A DNA stretch of 7,217 bases, from assembly GCA_965371945.1 (NCBI GenBank), contig CBDVAK010000177.1, forward strand, positions 1 through 7,217, given 5' to 3'. The notes under the pieces were generated by a model that was not told the DNA's origin, made no database searches, and saw nothing but the letters and a program-made list of their open reading frames with translations. The first letter of the stretch is position 1; every line of letters begins with the position of its first letter. The translations under genes were made by a program, and so were the position numbers. The stretch is from CBDVAK01 sp965371945. Lineage in GTDB: Bacteria > Pseudomonadota > Gammaproteobacteria > Competibacterales > JAHEDQ01. Of this stretch, positions 1-6,555 are shown in pieces.

Positions 1-182
1 GGACTTCGGGGCAAGCGGCTTGAAAGCGCCTTCCCTGATTCGGTTGGGATTCCTGAACGTTCAAGGCGCGTCTGAAATCCCTTCAGGGCCAGTAGTTCGG
101 TGACCTGAAGGATGGTTTCAAGTGTAGCCGGGACGGGGATGCCGGCTCTCCCGGATGCCTCCAACTCCTTCGCAGATCCGAG
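1..182. other. Unassigned left-edge stretch, possible gene tail
   Basis: No gene can be assigned with confidence. On the minus strand, the frame of the SIS gene continues after its TGA stop for 60 codons to the window edge without another stop. Part of it (AGIPVPATLETI, about 148-113) resembles the GxPxP-containing C-terminal region of ketopantoate reductase-like (ApbA/PanE) proteins, but there is no good start codon, only a TTG at 164-162. On the plus strand, a competing open frame from the edge to a TGA at 101-103 reads SGLKAPSLIRLGFLNV, which faintly recalls the C-terminal region of PemK/MazF toxins and would be convergent with the SIS gene. At most one reading is real, and third-position GC is lower in both than in the genes to the right. 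Confidence 0.3.
80..111. repeat. Inverted repeat, possible weak terminator stem
   Basis: CCTTCAGG at 80-87 is the exact reverse complement of CCTGAAGG at 104-111, with a 16-base loop. The outer flanks (GAAAT before, GGTTTC after) extend the pairing imperfectly. It lies about 70 bases beyond the stop of the minus-strand SIS gene, so it could end that transcript or one arriving from the left. There is no following run of T on either strand, so a classical Rho-independent terminator is not supported. Confidence 0.3.
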
Positions 183-746
183 TCATTCGAGATTGGTGTG
201 CCGCCCGCGCATCGTGTCGGGGCTGGTACTCAGACGTTCTTGCAGCATCAACACCAGATATTCGCCGAACAGGAACTGCGCAGCCTCGTACAAGCTTCCC
301 ATGGGCAGAAACGATGTCCGTGCGTCCGCATCGCTGGCCATGGTTTGCGCGGGCAGAACCAGCACCTGGTCGCAGCGACGTGGGCAAGCACCGTCTGCCT
401 CGGCAGTCAGACAGGCAACCGTGGCGCCGGCCTTCCGGGCGGTGACGATCAAGCCGTCGACGGTTGAGAAATAGCCGGGCCCTGCACTCACCAGAAGCAG
501 GTCACCGGTGCCGATATGCGGTACTGTCATGTCTCCCACCACATGGGCGTCCAGCCCCAGATGGAACAAGCGCATGCAAATGGCCTTCATCATCAAACCT
601 TCGCGCCCGACGCCATAGGTCGCGATGCGACCGGCACCGGTCAAGGCGTCGATCAGCGCGTCCACCTGCCGGGTGTCGATAGCCTCGATCACGGTGGCGA
701 TCTCGGCCCCGGCCAGCCTGTTCATCTCCGTCATCGATTGGCTCAT
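183..746 (-). CDS. SIS-domain sugar-phosphate isomerase, hexuloisomerase-like
   Basis: A 187-residue cytoplasmic protein of the SIS (sugar isomerase) fold, close in length and layout to 6-phospho-3-hexuloisomerase (HxlB/PHI), which interconverts D-arabino-3-hexulose 6-phosphate and fructose 6-phosphate. Family features visible are the N-terminal helix followed by GVGREG (45-50), MRLFHLG (58-64), PMGSLYE (148-154) with its conserved Glu154, and the C-terminal RHTNLE (182-187), matching the RHANLE-type ending of HxlB proteins. The phosphate-binding loop is unusual: SAGPG (87-91) followed by YFST replaces the common SGSGET. The ATG overlaps the TGA of the upstream dehydrogenase gene (ATGA), and no strong ribosome site precedes it, so translational coupling is likely. 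The SIS fold is near certain. The exact substrate is not, given the altered loop and the lack of a hexulose-phosphate synthase in view. Confidence 0.88.
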   Translation of the reverse strand: MSQSMTEMNRLAGAEIATVIEAIDTRQVDALIDALTGAGRIATYGVGREGLMMKAICMRLFHLGLDAHVVGDMTVPHIGTGDLLLVSAGPGYFSTVDGLIVTARKAGATVACLTAEADGACPRRCDQVLVLPAQTMASDADARTSFLPMGSLYEAAQFLFGEYLVLMLQERLSTSPDTMRGRHTNLE

Positions 747-2155
747 GAGCGTGTTCCACTTCCCCAGTAACCATCGGGCGCGAATGTCGCCTCAACCGCG
801 GTCTCCAGCATGCCCACATCGTAGAGCAGATCGAGTACCGTGTAGCGCCGGCGAATCAGTCGCGCCTCGAGTATGGTTTGCTGGTGTTGTGCGCGCTCGA
901 TGCCGACCTGCAGGGGGTCGGTGACCACACCGGCGGCCGCCAGCATGCGTCGCATCTGCGATGCGTCGATCAAAAATTCCCGCAATCGATCCCGCAGTAG
1001 CAGCCAGTTTTCACTGAGTAGTCCCAGACGTTGCCGAAACAGCCCATCATCAACGTGCTTGGCTTTGACCTCATCGACACTTCTCACCGCGATGTTGCTG
1101 TTTCCGAATGCTTGCTCGACCTGCTTGAGGTCGACCGCGAGAGTGGGTCGCGACGCCACCAGCGCATCGATATCGATCGCCGTGAAGTCCTGCCGCAACA
1201 GCCAGTCGTAGAGCGCCAGAACACTCAAGGTACCGAGCGCCACACAAGCACCATGGGAAACCGGCAGTCCCTGAAAACTCACATCGCGCATTTCCCAGAG
1301 ATGCCCGATCTGATGATCGGCGCCAGACGCCGGACGGGAGCTACCGTGAAACTCCATCGCCAGACCGGCAATCACCAACCCGGCGAACAACGCACCCAGG
1401 GCCCGGGGCTGCCGTTGACGTATGGCTTCGGCCTGCGCCAACCAGGGGTGCAGATGATCGTGCACCAGGGGCCAGGCCAGATCGTCGATCGCTTCTATGG
1501 CGAGAGCGTCGGCAACGATCCAGTCTGCCCCGGCGGCGACCTTGCCCGCCAGGTCGCCGTATCCCCAGCCGGCCATCTCCTGCGGCGCATTGGCGACGAT
1601 GTCCATGTCAGCAACCAGAATCCGTGGCGGCGCACAGGCAATAGTGTGTTTGAAACCCCGGTCCGACAACGGCGAGCCGGCACTCGTGTAGCCATCCATG
1701 GACGCCGCCGTCGCCACACACACATAGGGTTTGCGAACTCGATACGCTGCATACTTCACCAGATCGTTGATGACCCCGGAACCCACCGCGACGATGATGC
1801 CCCGGTATGACTCAAGTCTGGGCAACAGCATCTCGGCATTGGCAAGACTGGGCTTCAAGCGCGGCAAAGCGTCGTACAGGAAGGTGTCGCTGGGAATGCC
1901 CGCGGCGCCCAGCAACGCATCGAGACGCTTGCCCGCGGCGTCATTGGTGTTGCCGTCGGCAATGAGCAACACCCCGGCACTGGTGTCCCCGAAATGCTCG
2001 CGAAGCAGCGCCGGTACGCGCTCGAGGTTGCCACTGCCGATTTCGATGGCATCGATATTCGCGGACCGCTCAACCGCCGGTGCGACCACAGTGTCGATCT
2101 GCTGTCGCCAGCCGCCCAGGTCACTCACTGCCTGGTCCGCTTCGCGGGCGCGCAT
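743..2155 (-). CDS. sn-Glycerol-1-phosphate dehydrogenase/AraM-family enzyme
   Basis: About 470 residues, related to the NAD(P)-dependent metal dehydrogenases that include archaeal glycerol-1-phosphate dehydrogenase and bacterial AraM/EgsA, which interconvert dihydroxyacetone phosphate and sn-glycerol 1-phosphate. Visible motifs are the nucleotide-binding GSGVINDLVKYAA (125-137), SMDGYTSAGSPL (152-163), GDLAGK (200-205), GSSRPASGADHQIGHLWEM (271-289) and SHG (300-302). By family analogy Asp201, His281 and His301 are the likely metal ligands, with His285 nearby. Residues after about 340 form a helical C-terminal part. The chosen ATG (2155) overlaps the ATPase gene by 35 bases. A GTG at 2128-2126, giving 461 residues and an 8-base overlap, is an equally reasonable start. 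The frame is open upstream to 2371, but that stretch lies antiphase inside the ATPase gene and carries no family sequence. Neighbours suggest a catabolic role on a polyol phosphate rather than lipid synthesis, which is inference. Confidence 0.88.
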   Translation of the reverse strand: MRAREADQAVSDLGGWRQQIDTVVAPAVERSANIDAIEIGSGNLERVPALLREHFGDTSAGVLLIADGNTNDAAGKRLDALLGAAGIPSDTFLYDALPRLKPSLANAEMLLPRLESYRGIIVAVGSGVINDLVKYAAYRVRKPYVCVATAASMDGYTSAGSPLSDRGFKHTIACAPPRILVADMDIVANAPQEMAGWGYGDLAGKVAAGADWIVADALAIEAIDDLAWPLVHDHLHPWLAQAEAIRQRQPRALGALFAGLVIAGLAMEFHGSSRPASGADHQIGHLWEMRDVSFQGLPVSHGACVALGTLSVLALYDWLLRQDFTAIDIDALVASRPTLAVDLKQVEQAFGNSNIAVRSVDEVKAKHVDDGLFRQRLGLLSENWLLLRDRLREFLIDASQMRRMLAAAGVVTDPLQVGIERAQHQQTILEARLIRRRYTVLDLLYDVGMLETAVEATFAPDGYWGSGTRS

Positions 2156-3242
2156 GATCGAGCCGGGCCAGGGTGGTACCGTCGGCCTCAAACAGTTGGC
2201 AACGCCAGGGTTCGAACCGGAGACCAACCGGTTGACCGCGTTGCACACTGATATCGCCGTCGGCCTTGATGACCACATCGTCACCGGGTTCGGCCCGCGC
2301 ATACACGTAGCTTTCGTTTCCCAATGCCTCGACCACACGCACCACGGCCTGGAGCTCGGGACCACCGGCATCGACCACCTGAATGTGCTCCGGCCGAATC
2401 CCCATGGTGATGGTCCCGGTCGGTATGGCGGCGGTCACTATGCCGGGGACAGCGACCGTGTGTGCGCCGTAGGTGACGGTGGCGTCATGGTTGTCGATCC
2501 CGCGCATCTCGACCTCGACAAAGTTCATGCTGGGCGAGCCGATGAAGCCGGCGACAAATCGCGTTCGCGGTCGGTGGTAAAGATCCATTGGCGTGCCGAT
2601 CTGCTCGACCCGACCCTGATCGAGCACCACGATCTTGTGTGCGAGGGTCATGGCCTCGACCTGATCGTGAGTCACGTAGATCATGGTCGAGGCGAGTTCA
2701 TTATGTAGATTCTCGAGTTCGACCCGCATCTTGATCCGCAGAGCCGCATCCAGGTTCGACAACGGTTCGTCGAACAGAAAGACCTTGGGTTTTTTGACTA
2801 TGGCACGCCCGATCGCCACGCGTTGACGTTGACCGCCGGAGAGCTGCCCCGGTTTGCGCGTCAGATAGTCTTCGAGCTGCAGAATTGCGGCAGCCTCTTT
2901 GACCCTCTGCTCGCGCTCGGCACGCCCCATGCCGTTGACCTTGAGCCCGAATTCCATGTTGTCCCTCACGCTCATGTGCGGATACAGGGCATAGGACTGA
3001 AAAACCATCGCCACGCCGCGCTCGGCGGGAGCGGTGTGCGTGACCTCTTGATCGCCGATCGAGATGGTTCCGGACGAGACCCCCTCCAGCCCGGCGATCA
3101 TCCGCAACAGCGTTGACTTGCCACACCCCGACGGACCGACGAACACGACCAGCTCGCCTTCCTCGGCTACCAGCGAGACGTCAAAGATCACCTGGGTACT
3201 GCCGTAGAGCTTGTTGGTATGCGCTAGCTCGACACGTGCCAC
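2121..3242 (-). CDS. Carbohydrate ABC transporter ATP-binding protein (MalK/UgpC type)
   Basis: A 373-residue ATPase that powers a sugar importer at the cytoplasmic face of the inner membrane. All ABC elements are intact: Walker A GPSGCGKST (36-44), Q-loop Gln82, signature LSGGQ (134-138), Walker B VFLFDEP (154-160, with Glu159), D-loop SNLD (162-165) and switch His192. A C-terminal TOBE/OB-type domain follows (about 235-373, including GIRPEHI), as in MalK, UgpC and MsmK. The start is GTG at 3242, supported by GGAGGAAG just upstream. It is the first gene of the minus-strand unit and overlaps the dehydrogenase. Its membrane and periplasmic partners are encoded on the opposite strand across the shared control region. 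UgpC-like naming is generic for this subfamily and does not identify the substrate. Confidence 0.95.
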   Translation of the reverse strand: MARVELAHTNKLYGSTQVIFDVSLVAEEGELVVFVGPSGCGKSTLLRMIAGLEGVSSGTISIGDQEVTHTAPAERGVAMVFQSYALYPHMSVRDNMEFGLKVNGMGRAEREQRVKEAAAILQLEDYLTRKPGQLSGGQRQRVAIGRAIVKKPKVFLFDEPLSNLDAALRIKMRVELENLHNELASTMIYVTHDQVEAMTLAHKIVVLDQGRVEQIGTPMDLYHRPRTRFVAGFIGSPSMNFVEVEMRGIDNHDATVTYGAHTVAVPGIVTAAIPTGTITMGIRPEHIQVVDAGGPELQAVVRVVEALGNESYVYARAEPGDDVVIKADGDISVQRGQPVGLRFEPWRCQLFEADGTTLARLDHARPRSGPGSE

Positions 3243-3246
3243 CGCT

Positions 3247-3254
3247 CTTCCTCC
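3247..3254 (-). promoter_or_regulatory. Ribosome binding site of the ATPase gene
   Basis: GGAGGAAG on the minus strand lies 4 bases before the GTG codon at 3242-3240. This strong Shine-Dalgarno match is what supports the GTG start. Confidence 0.75.
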
Positions 3255-3367
3255 AGATGATGTGCCGTGTTCTCAAACAAGTATGTCGCCCGAAAAAACA
3301 ATAGTAAATCGAAATTAACATATGTAATCTTGCTGCTACTGACCCCAGTCCGCGGGCAGTGCCGATC

Positions 3368-3374
3368 GGAGGAG
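3368..3374 (+). promoter_or_regulatory. Ribosome binding site of the binding-protein gene
   Basis: GGAGGAG lies 6 bases before the ATG at 3381. It decides this start over the in-frame ATG at 3267, which would add 38 residues of promoter-region sequence ahead of a clear signal peptide. Confidence 0.85.
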
Positions 3375-3380
3375 AAACCA

Positions 3381-4721
3381 ATGAAGCTGAAATCACTGGC
3401 CGGTTCGCTGGCGATAGCGGGGCTGCTATCGGGCACCGCCCTGACAGCTCAGGCCCAGTGGTCTCTCGAAGAGGCCGCCAAACCTTACGCCGGAACCGAA
3501 GTCGACGTGGTGTTTCTGTTGCGCCCGGGTTATGAGGCGGCGGAACTGATGCTGCCCGAATTCGAGGAGAAAACCGGCATCAAGGTAAATATCATCAAGC
3601 ACCCGTACGAGAACGCATTGGGCGAGCAGGTGCGTGATTTTGTCGCCGGTGGCGACCTCGACATTGCCCTGATCGATCTGGTGTGGATCGGCAGCTTTGC
3701 CGAAAATGAATGGATCGTTCCGATCGAGAAGTTCACCGCCAATCCGAAGCTCGCCGACCCGGACCTTGATATCGACGATTTTTTCCCGCTGGTGCTCAAT
3801 GCCTTTGGCGGCTGGAACGATGTCATTTACGGCCTGCCTTTCGATAACTACTCCGGGCTGTTGTTCTACAACAGCTGCATGCTGGAACAAGCGGGTTTCG
3901 ACGGCCCGCCGAAAACCTGGACAGATCTGAAAGACAAGTACGGCCCGGCGCTGACCAAAGACGGCAAGTACGCCTTTGCGCTCCAGTCCAAACGCAATGA
4001 AACCCAGTCGGCCGACTCTTTCGCCCGGGTCCTGTGGCCGTTTGGCGGCTCGTTTCTGGATGCGGAGTTCAAATCCAACCTCAACAGCCCGGAGAGTCAG
4101 GCCGGCTTGAAGTTTCGTCAGGATTTGATGCAGTACATGCCCGAGGGCATCGTCGCCTACGACCATGCGGAAGCCGTCAATGCGCTGGCCCAGGGCGATG
4201 TGGCCATGATCACGGAATGGTCGGCGTTTTATTCCACGCTCAAGAGCCCGGACACCTCCACTATCGTCGAGTGCCTCAAAATTGCGCCGGAACCGATGGG
4301 GCCGGCCGGACGCAAACCCGCGCTCGGGGGTTTCTCGCTGGCAGTCGCATCGCAGGCCGACGAGGACACCCAAGCCGCGGCGTGGTTGTTCATTCAATGG
4401 GTGACCTCGAAGGCCAATGCCCAACGCTATCTGGAGATGGGTGGGGTGCCGGCACGTCGATCGGTCTACAAGATCGACGGCATCGCCGAGACCTACGACT
4501 TCGTACCGGCGCTGGTCGAGAGCTGGCAGGATGGTGTGCCGGAATTCAGGCCCCGTTTCGCCGAGTGGCCCCAGATCACCGAGATCGTGCAGGAGTGGGG
4601 CACCAAGATGATGCTGGGTGAAGTATCCACCGAGCAAGGAGCCGAGGAAATCGGTACCCGCATGGAAGCCGTGCTCAAGGAGGCCGGCTACTACGACGGC
4701 AAGAAGCCGCTGGCCCAGTAG
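3381..4721 (+). CDS. Sugar ABC transporter periplasmic substrate-binding protein
   Basis: A 446-residue family 1 extracellular solute-binding protein (SBP_bac_1, the MalE/UgpB superfamily) that captures the substrate in the periplasm and delivers it to the two permeases. A typical Sec signal peptide is visible: MKLK, a hydrophobic core (residues 6-21), and an AQA site with likely cleavage after Ala25. The mature part has the usual two-lobe landmarks: EFEEKTGIKVN (60-70), a DIALIDLVWIGSFAE segment (94-108), GLPFDNYSGLLFYN (151-164), and near the C-terminus AWLFIQWVTSK followed by GGVPARRSVY. The start is fixed by the GGAGGAG site and the signal peptide. It is the first gene of the plus-strand unit. 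A GC hairpin follows its stop, consistent with the common pattern of higher expression of the binding protein than the permeases. The ligand cannot be read from sequence. A carbohydrate or polyol is most likely. Confidence 0.93.
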   Translation: MKLKSLAGSLAIAGLLSGTALTAQAQWSLEEAAKPYAGTEVDVVFLLRPGYEAAELMLPEFEEKTGIKVNIIKHPYENALGEQVRDFVAGGDLDIALIDLVWIGSFAENEWIVPIEKFTANPKLADPDLDIDDFFPLVLNAFGGWNDVIYGLPFDNYSGLLFYNSCMLEQAGFDGPPKTWTDLKDKYGPALTKDGKYAFALQSKRNETQSADSFARVLWPFGGSFLDAEFKSNLNSPESQAGLKFRQDLMQYMPEGIVAYDHAEAVNALAQGDVAMITEWSAFYSTLKSPDTSTIVECLKIAPEPMGPAGRKPALGGFSLAVASQADEDTQAAAWLFIQWVTSKANAQRYLEMGGVPARRSVYKIDGIAETYDFVPALVESWQDGVPEFRPRFAEWPQITEIVQEWGTKMMLGEVSTEQGAEEIGTRMEAVLKEAGYYDGKKPLAQ

Positions 4722-4723
4722 GG

Positions 4724-4828
4724 ATGCGGTATGTGCGAGGTACGGGGCTGCGCTGGCGCCCCGTACCCCTGACATCGACAAGCGGCATGATCGAAGCCGG
4801 ACCGGGCGACGCGATCCCTCGGTCATGA
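4724..4828 (+). other. Possible 34-codon leader ORF before permease 1
   Basis: An ATG three bases after the binding-protein stop opens a 34-codon frame (MRYVRGTGLRWRPVPL...) that spans the hairpin and ends in TGA at 4826-4828. That stop overlaps the permease ATG at 4825 as ATGA. The permease has no recognisable ribosome site of its own, so reading this frame could deliver ribosomes to it. The peptide matches no family known to me, its own ribosome site is poor, and open frames of this size are common by chance in GC-rich DNA. Confidence 0.2.
4739..4767 (+). promoter_or_regulatory. Intercistronic GC-rich stem-loop
   Basis: GGTACGGGGC (4739-4748) and GCCCCGTACC (4758-4767) form a perfect 10-base-pair stem with a 9-base loop, 17 bases after the stop of the binding-protein gene. 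No T-run follows, so it is not a complete Rho-independent terminator. By analogy with hairpins downstream of malE-type genes, it could block 3' exonucleases and stabilise the upstream message, or partly attenuate transcription into the permease genes. Confidence 0.7.
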
Positions 4829-5721
4829 AAGGCACTGCCGAACCTGCCGCCGCCAGCCGGGCCACCATCTTTGCCTTTTTGGGGCCGGCCGTGGTCAGTC
4901 TGCTGCTGATCGGCCTGGCGCCGTTGCTGTTCGCGTTCTACACCTCGCTGCACCGTTACCAGCTCACCAATCTGCGCAACACCGCATTTATCGGCATGGA
5001 TAACTACCGGGCCGTACTGACCGACAGCGTGTTCTGGGAGGCCACCGGACGAACGTTTTACCTGCTGGCCGTGTCGTTGCCGTTTCAAATCGGCATCGGC
5101 CTGGGCATTGCGCTGCTGCTTCACAAGCCGGGCCTGGGTGTTCTGAAGACGCTGACACGGCTCAGCCTGGTCATCCCCATGGCTACCACTTACGCCGTTG
5201 TCGGGCTGTTGGGGCAGGTGATGTTCAATCTCAAATACGGCGTGATCAACCAGCTGATCGGATGGTTGGGTATCCAGCCGATAAACTGGATCGGCAACCC
5301 CGACAACGCGTTTACCGCCATCATCTTTCTGGATATCTGGCAATGGACACCGTTTTGCGCCCTGGTCTTGCTGGCCGGCCTGAGCATGGTCCCCACTGAA
5401 GTCGAGGAAGCGGCACAGCTCGAGACCCGCAGTCCCTGGAAAATACTGCGTCACGTTCAATTGCCCTTCCTGATCCCCGGTTTGACGGCCATCCTGATCT
5501 TGCGCACGGCCGACACCCTGAAGCTGTTCGATATGGTCTTCACCATGACCCGCGGGGGCCCGGGATCATCCACCGAACTCATCAGCCTGTTGATCCAGAG
5601 AGTCGGATTTCGAGTATTCGACCAGGGGCTGGCGTCCGCGCAAGCGATCATCCTGCTGATCCTGACCATCATTCTGGCGCAAGCCTATGTGCGCTTGTTT
5701 TATCGTGAGGTGGCGGAGTGA
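4825..5721 (+). CDS. Sugar ABC transporter permease, MalF/UgpA-like
   Basis: A 298-residue inner-membrane permease of the binding-protein-dependent transport family. Hydrophobic segments lie at roughly 14-40, 76-100, 112-134, 163-187, 214-228 and 270-292, consistent with six helices. The cytoplasmic EAA loop that docks on the ATPase is recognisable at 195-217 (EAAQLETRSPWK, then a VQLPFLIP end). However, the usually conserved glycine of EAAxxDG is Thr201 and the Asp is Glu200. FTMTRGGPGSST (239-250), before the last helix, is typical of MalF/UgpA-type sugar permeases. The ATG at 4825 is the only sensible in-frame start. The frame upstream to 4618 runs inside the binding-protein gene. No clear Shine-Dalgarno precedes it, and its ATGA overlaps a short upstream frame. 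Its 3' end overlaps the next permease by 4 bases, so the two are coupled and should form a heterodimer. Confidence 0.93.
   Translation: MKGTAEPAAASRATIFAFLGPAVVSLLLIGLAPLLFAFYTSLHRYQLTNLRNTAFIGMDNYRAVLTDSVFWEATGRTFYLLAVSLPFQIGIGLGIALLLHKPGLGVLKTLTRLSLVIPMATTYAVVGLLGQVMFNLKYGVINQLIGWLGIQPINWIGNPDNAFTAIIFLDIWQWTPFCALVLLAGLSMVPTEVEEAAQLETRSPWKILRHVQLPFLIPGLTAILILRTADTLKLFDMVFTMTRGGPGSSTELISLLIQRVGFRVFDQGLASAQAIILLILTIILAQAYVRLFYREVAE
5707..5713 (+). promoter_or_regulatory. Ribosome binding site of permease 2 inside permease 1
   Basis: GAGGTGG within the last codons of permease 1 precedes the GTG at 5718 by a few bases. It supports GTG as the start and the 4-base GTGA stop/start overlap. Confidence 0.65.
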
Positions 5722-6554
5722 GCGCATCGACCGCGAAACCGGCGGGGCCGGGCTCTTACGGGCAGTGGCTGCTGTTGCTGGTCGTGATCCTGTTTTGCGT
5801 GTTCCCGTTCTACTGGATGGTGACCACCAGCCTCAAGACCCAGATCATCGCCCTGGCATCGCCTCCGCAATGGATATTCGACCCGACCCTGGGCAACTAC
5901 ACTGAAGTCCTGTTCAGGGACAAAGTGGGTGGCAGCCTGATCAATTCGCTCATCGTCGCGGTCTTCACGACCGCGCTGGCGCTGATGCTGGGTACTCCGG
6001 CGGCCTACGCACTGGCCCGGTTCGAGTTTCGGGGCAAGAAAGACCTGTGGTTCTGGTTCATCACCAACCGCATGATCAGCCCGATCGTGCTGGCACTACC
6101 ATTCTTCCTGATCGTACGGCAGTTGAATCTTTTCGACACCCATCTGTCGCTGATTCTGATCTACCTCACCTTCAATCTTCCGATCGTGATCTGGATTTGC
6201 ACCGATCAATTCAGGTCGATTCCCAAGGATCTGAACGAAGCCGCGGCGCTCGATGGAGCCGGTCAATTCCTGACCTTCAGAAAGATCTGTCTGCCGTTGG
6301 CCGCTCCGGGGGTCGCGGTGTCGGCAATCTTCTCGTTCATCTTCTCCTGGAACGAATTGATGTTCGCGCTGGTGCTGACCCGCAAGGTTGCCAAGACCGC
6401 ACCCGCAGTGGCGGTCGGGTTCATGGAGGGCTACAACCTGCCCTACGGCAAGATCATGGCGACCAGCACCTTGATCGTCATTCCGGTCATCATTTTTGCG
6501 CTGATCGCCTCCAAGCAACTGGTGCGTGGCCTGACCATGGGCGCCGTGAAGTAG
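5718..6554 (+). CDS. Sugar ABC transporter permease, MalG/UgpE-like
   Basis: A 278-residue inner-membrane permease, partner of the preceding gene. Hydrophobic segments are visible around 16-36, 74-100, 111-134, 142-162, 197-217 and 249-266. The canonical EAA loop is intact at 174-193 (EAAALDGAGQ followed by a KICLP end), in contrast to the altered loop of permease 1. The FSWNELMFAL segment (209-218) and the C-terminal QLVRGLTMGAVK are characteristic of MalG/UgpE-type carbohydrate permeases. It starts with GTG at 5718, overlapping the previous stop as GTGA, with a ribosome site inside the upstream gene. Its TAG is separated by one base from the GTG of the SorC-type regulator, so the regulator is probably co-transcribed. 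Confidence 0.94.
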   Translation: MSASTAKPAGPGSYGQWLLLLVVILFCVFPFYWMVTTSLKTQIIALASPPQWIFDPTLGNYTEVLFRDKVGGSLINSLIVAVFTTALALMLGTPAAYALARFEFRGKKDLWFWFITNRMISPIVLALPFFLIVRQLNLFDTHLSLILIYLTFNLPIVIWICTDQFRSIPKDLNEAAALDGAGQFLTFRKICLPLAAPGVAVSAIFSFIFSWNELMFALVLTRKVAKTAPAVAVGFMEGYNLPYGKIMATSTLIVIPVIIFALIASKQLVRGLTMGAVK

Positions 6555-6555
6555 C

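Larger units (their letters stand above)
3243..3380. promoter_or_regulatory. Shared divergent promoter/operator region
   Basis: This 138-base gap separates the two divergent units and must hold promoters for both. Its centre (about 3291-3330) is strikingly AT-rich in a GC-rich window. It contains the perfect palindrome ACATATGT (3318-3325) and an ATTA...TAAT inverted pair (3314-3317 and 3325-3328). For the minus strand, TTACAT (3327-3322) could act as -35 with TATTGT (3303-3298) as -10 at an 18-base spacing. TATGTAAT around 3321-3328 is a possible plus-strand -10, without an obvious -35. The promoter hexamers are weak guesses, but the region's regulatory role follows from gene arrangement. 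Confidence 0.65.

Noticed and set aside
127..154. Stem CCGGGA (128-133) with TCCCGG (149-154) as terminator of the SIS gene
   Set aside because: Only 6 bp with a 15-base loop, competing alternative pairings and no T-run, so it is not convincing as a terminator.
1031..1810. 259-codon plus-strand open frame inside the dehydrogenase region
   Set aside because: Antisense to the conserved AraM-family motifs, and its translation resembles no family.
2156..2371. 72-residue N-terminal extension of the dehydrogenase
   Set aside because: It lies out of frame within the ATPase coding region and lacks family-like sequence. AraM-type proteins begin near the chosen start.
1731..2708. 325-codon plus-strand open frame opposite the dehydrogenase and ATPase genes
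   Set aside because: It runs antisense across two well-supported genes and their junction, with no recognisable domain or ribosome site.
3267..3380. 38-residue N-terminal extension of the binding protein
   Set aside because: It would bury the signal peptide and translate the AT-rich control region. The GGAGGAG site fixes the ATG at 3381.
3426..4868. 480-codon open frame on the minus strand opposite the substrate-binding protein
   Set aside because: It is antisense to a convincing gene with signal peptide and ribosome site. Its translation is low complexity (rich in Arg, Gly, His) with no family motif, as expected of an antisense shadow in GC-rich DNA.
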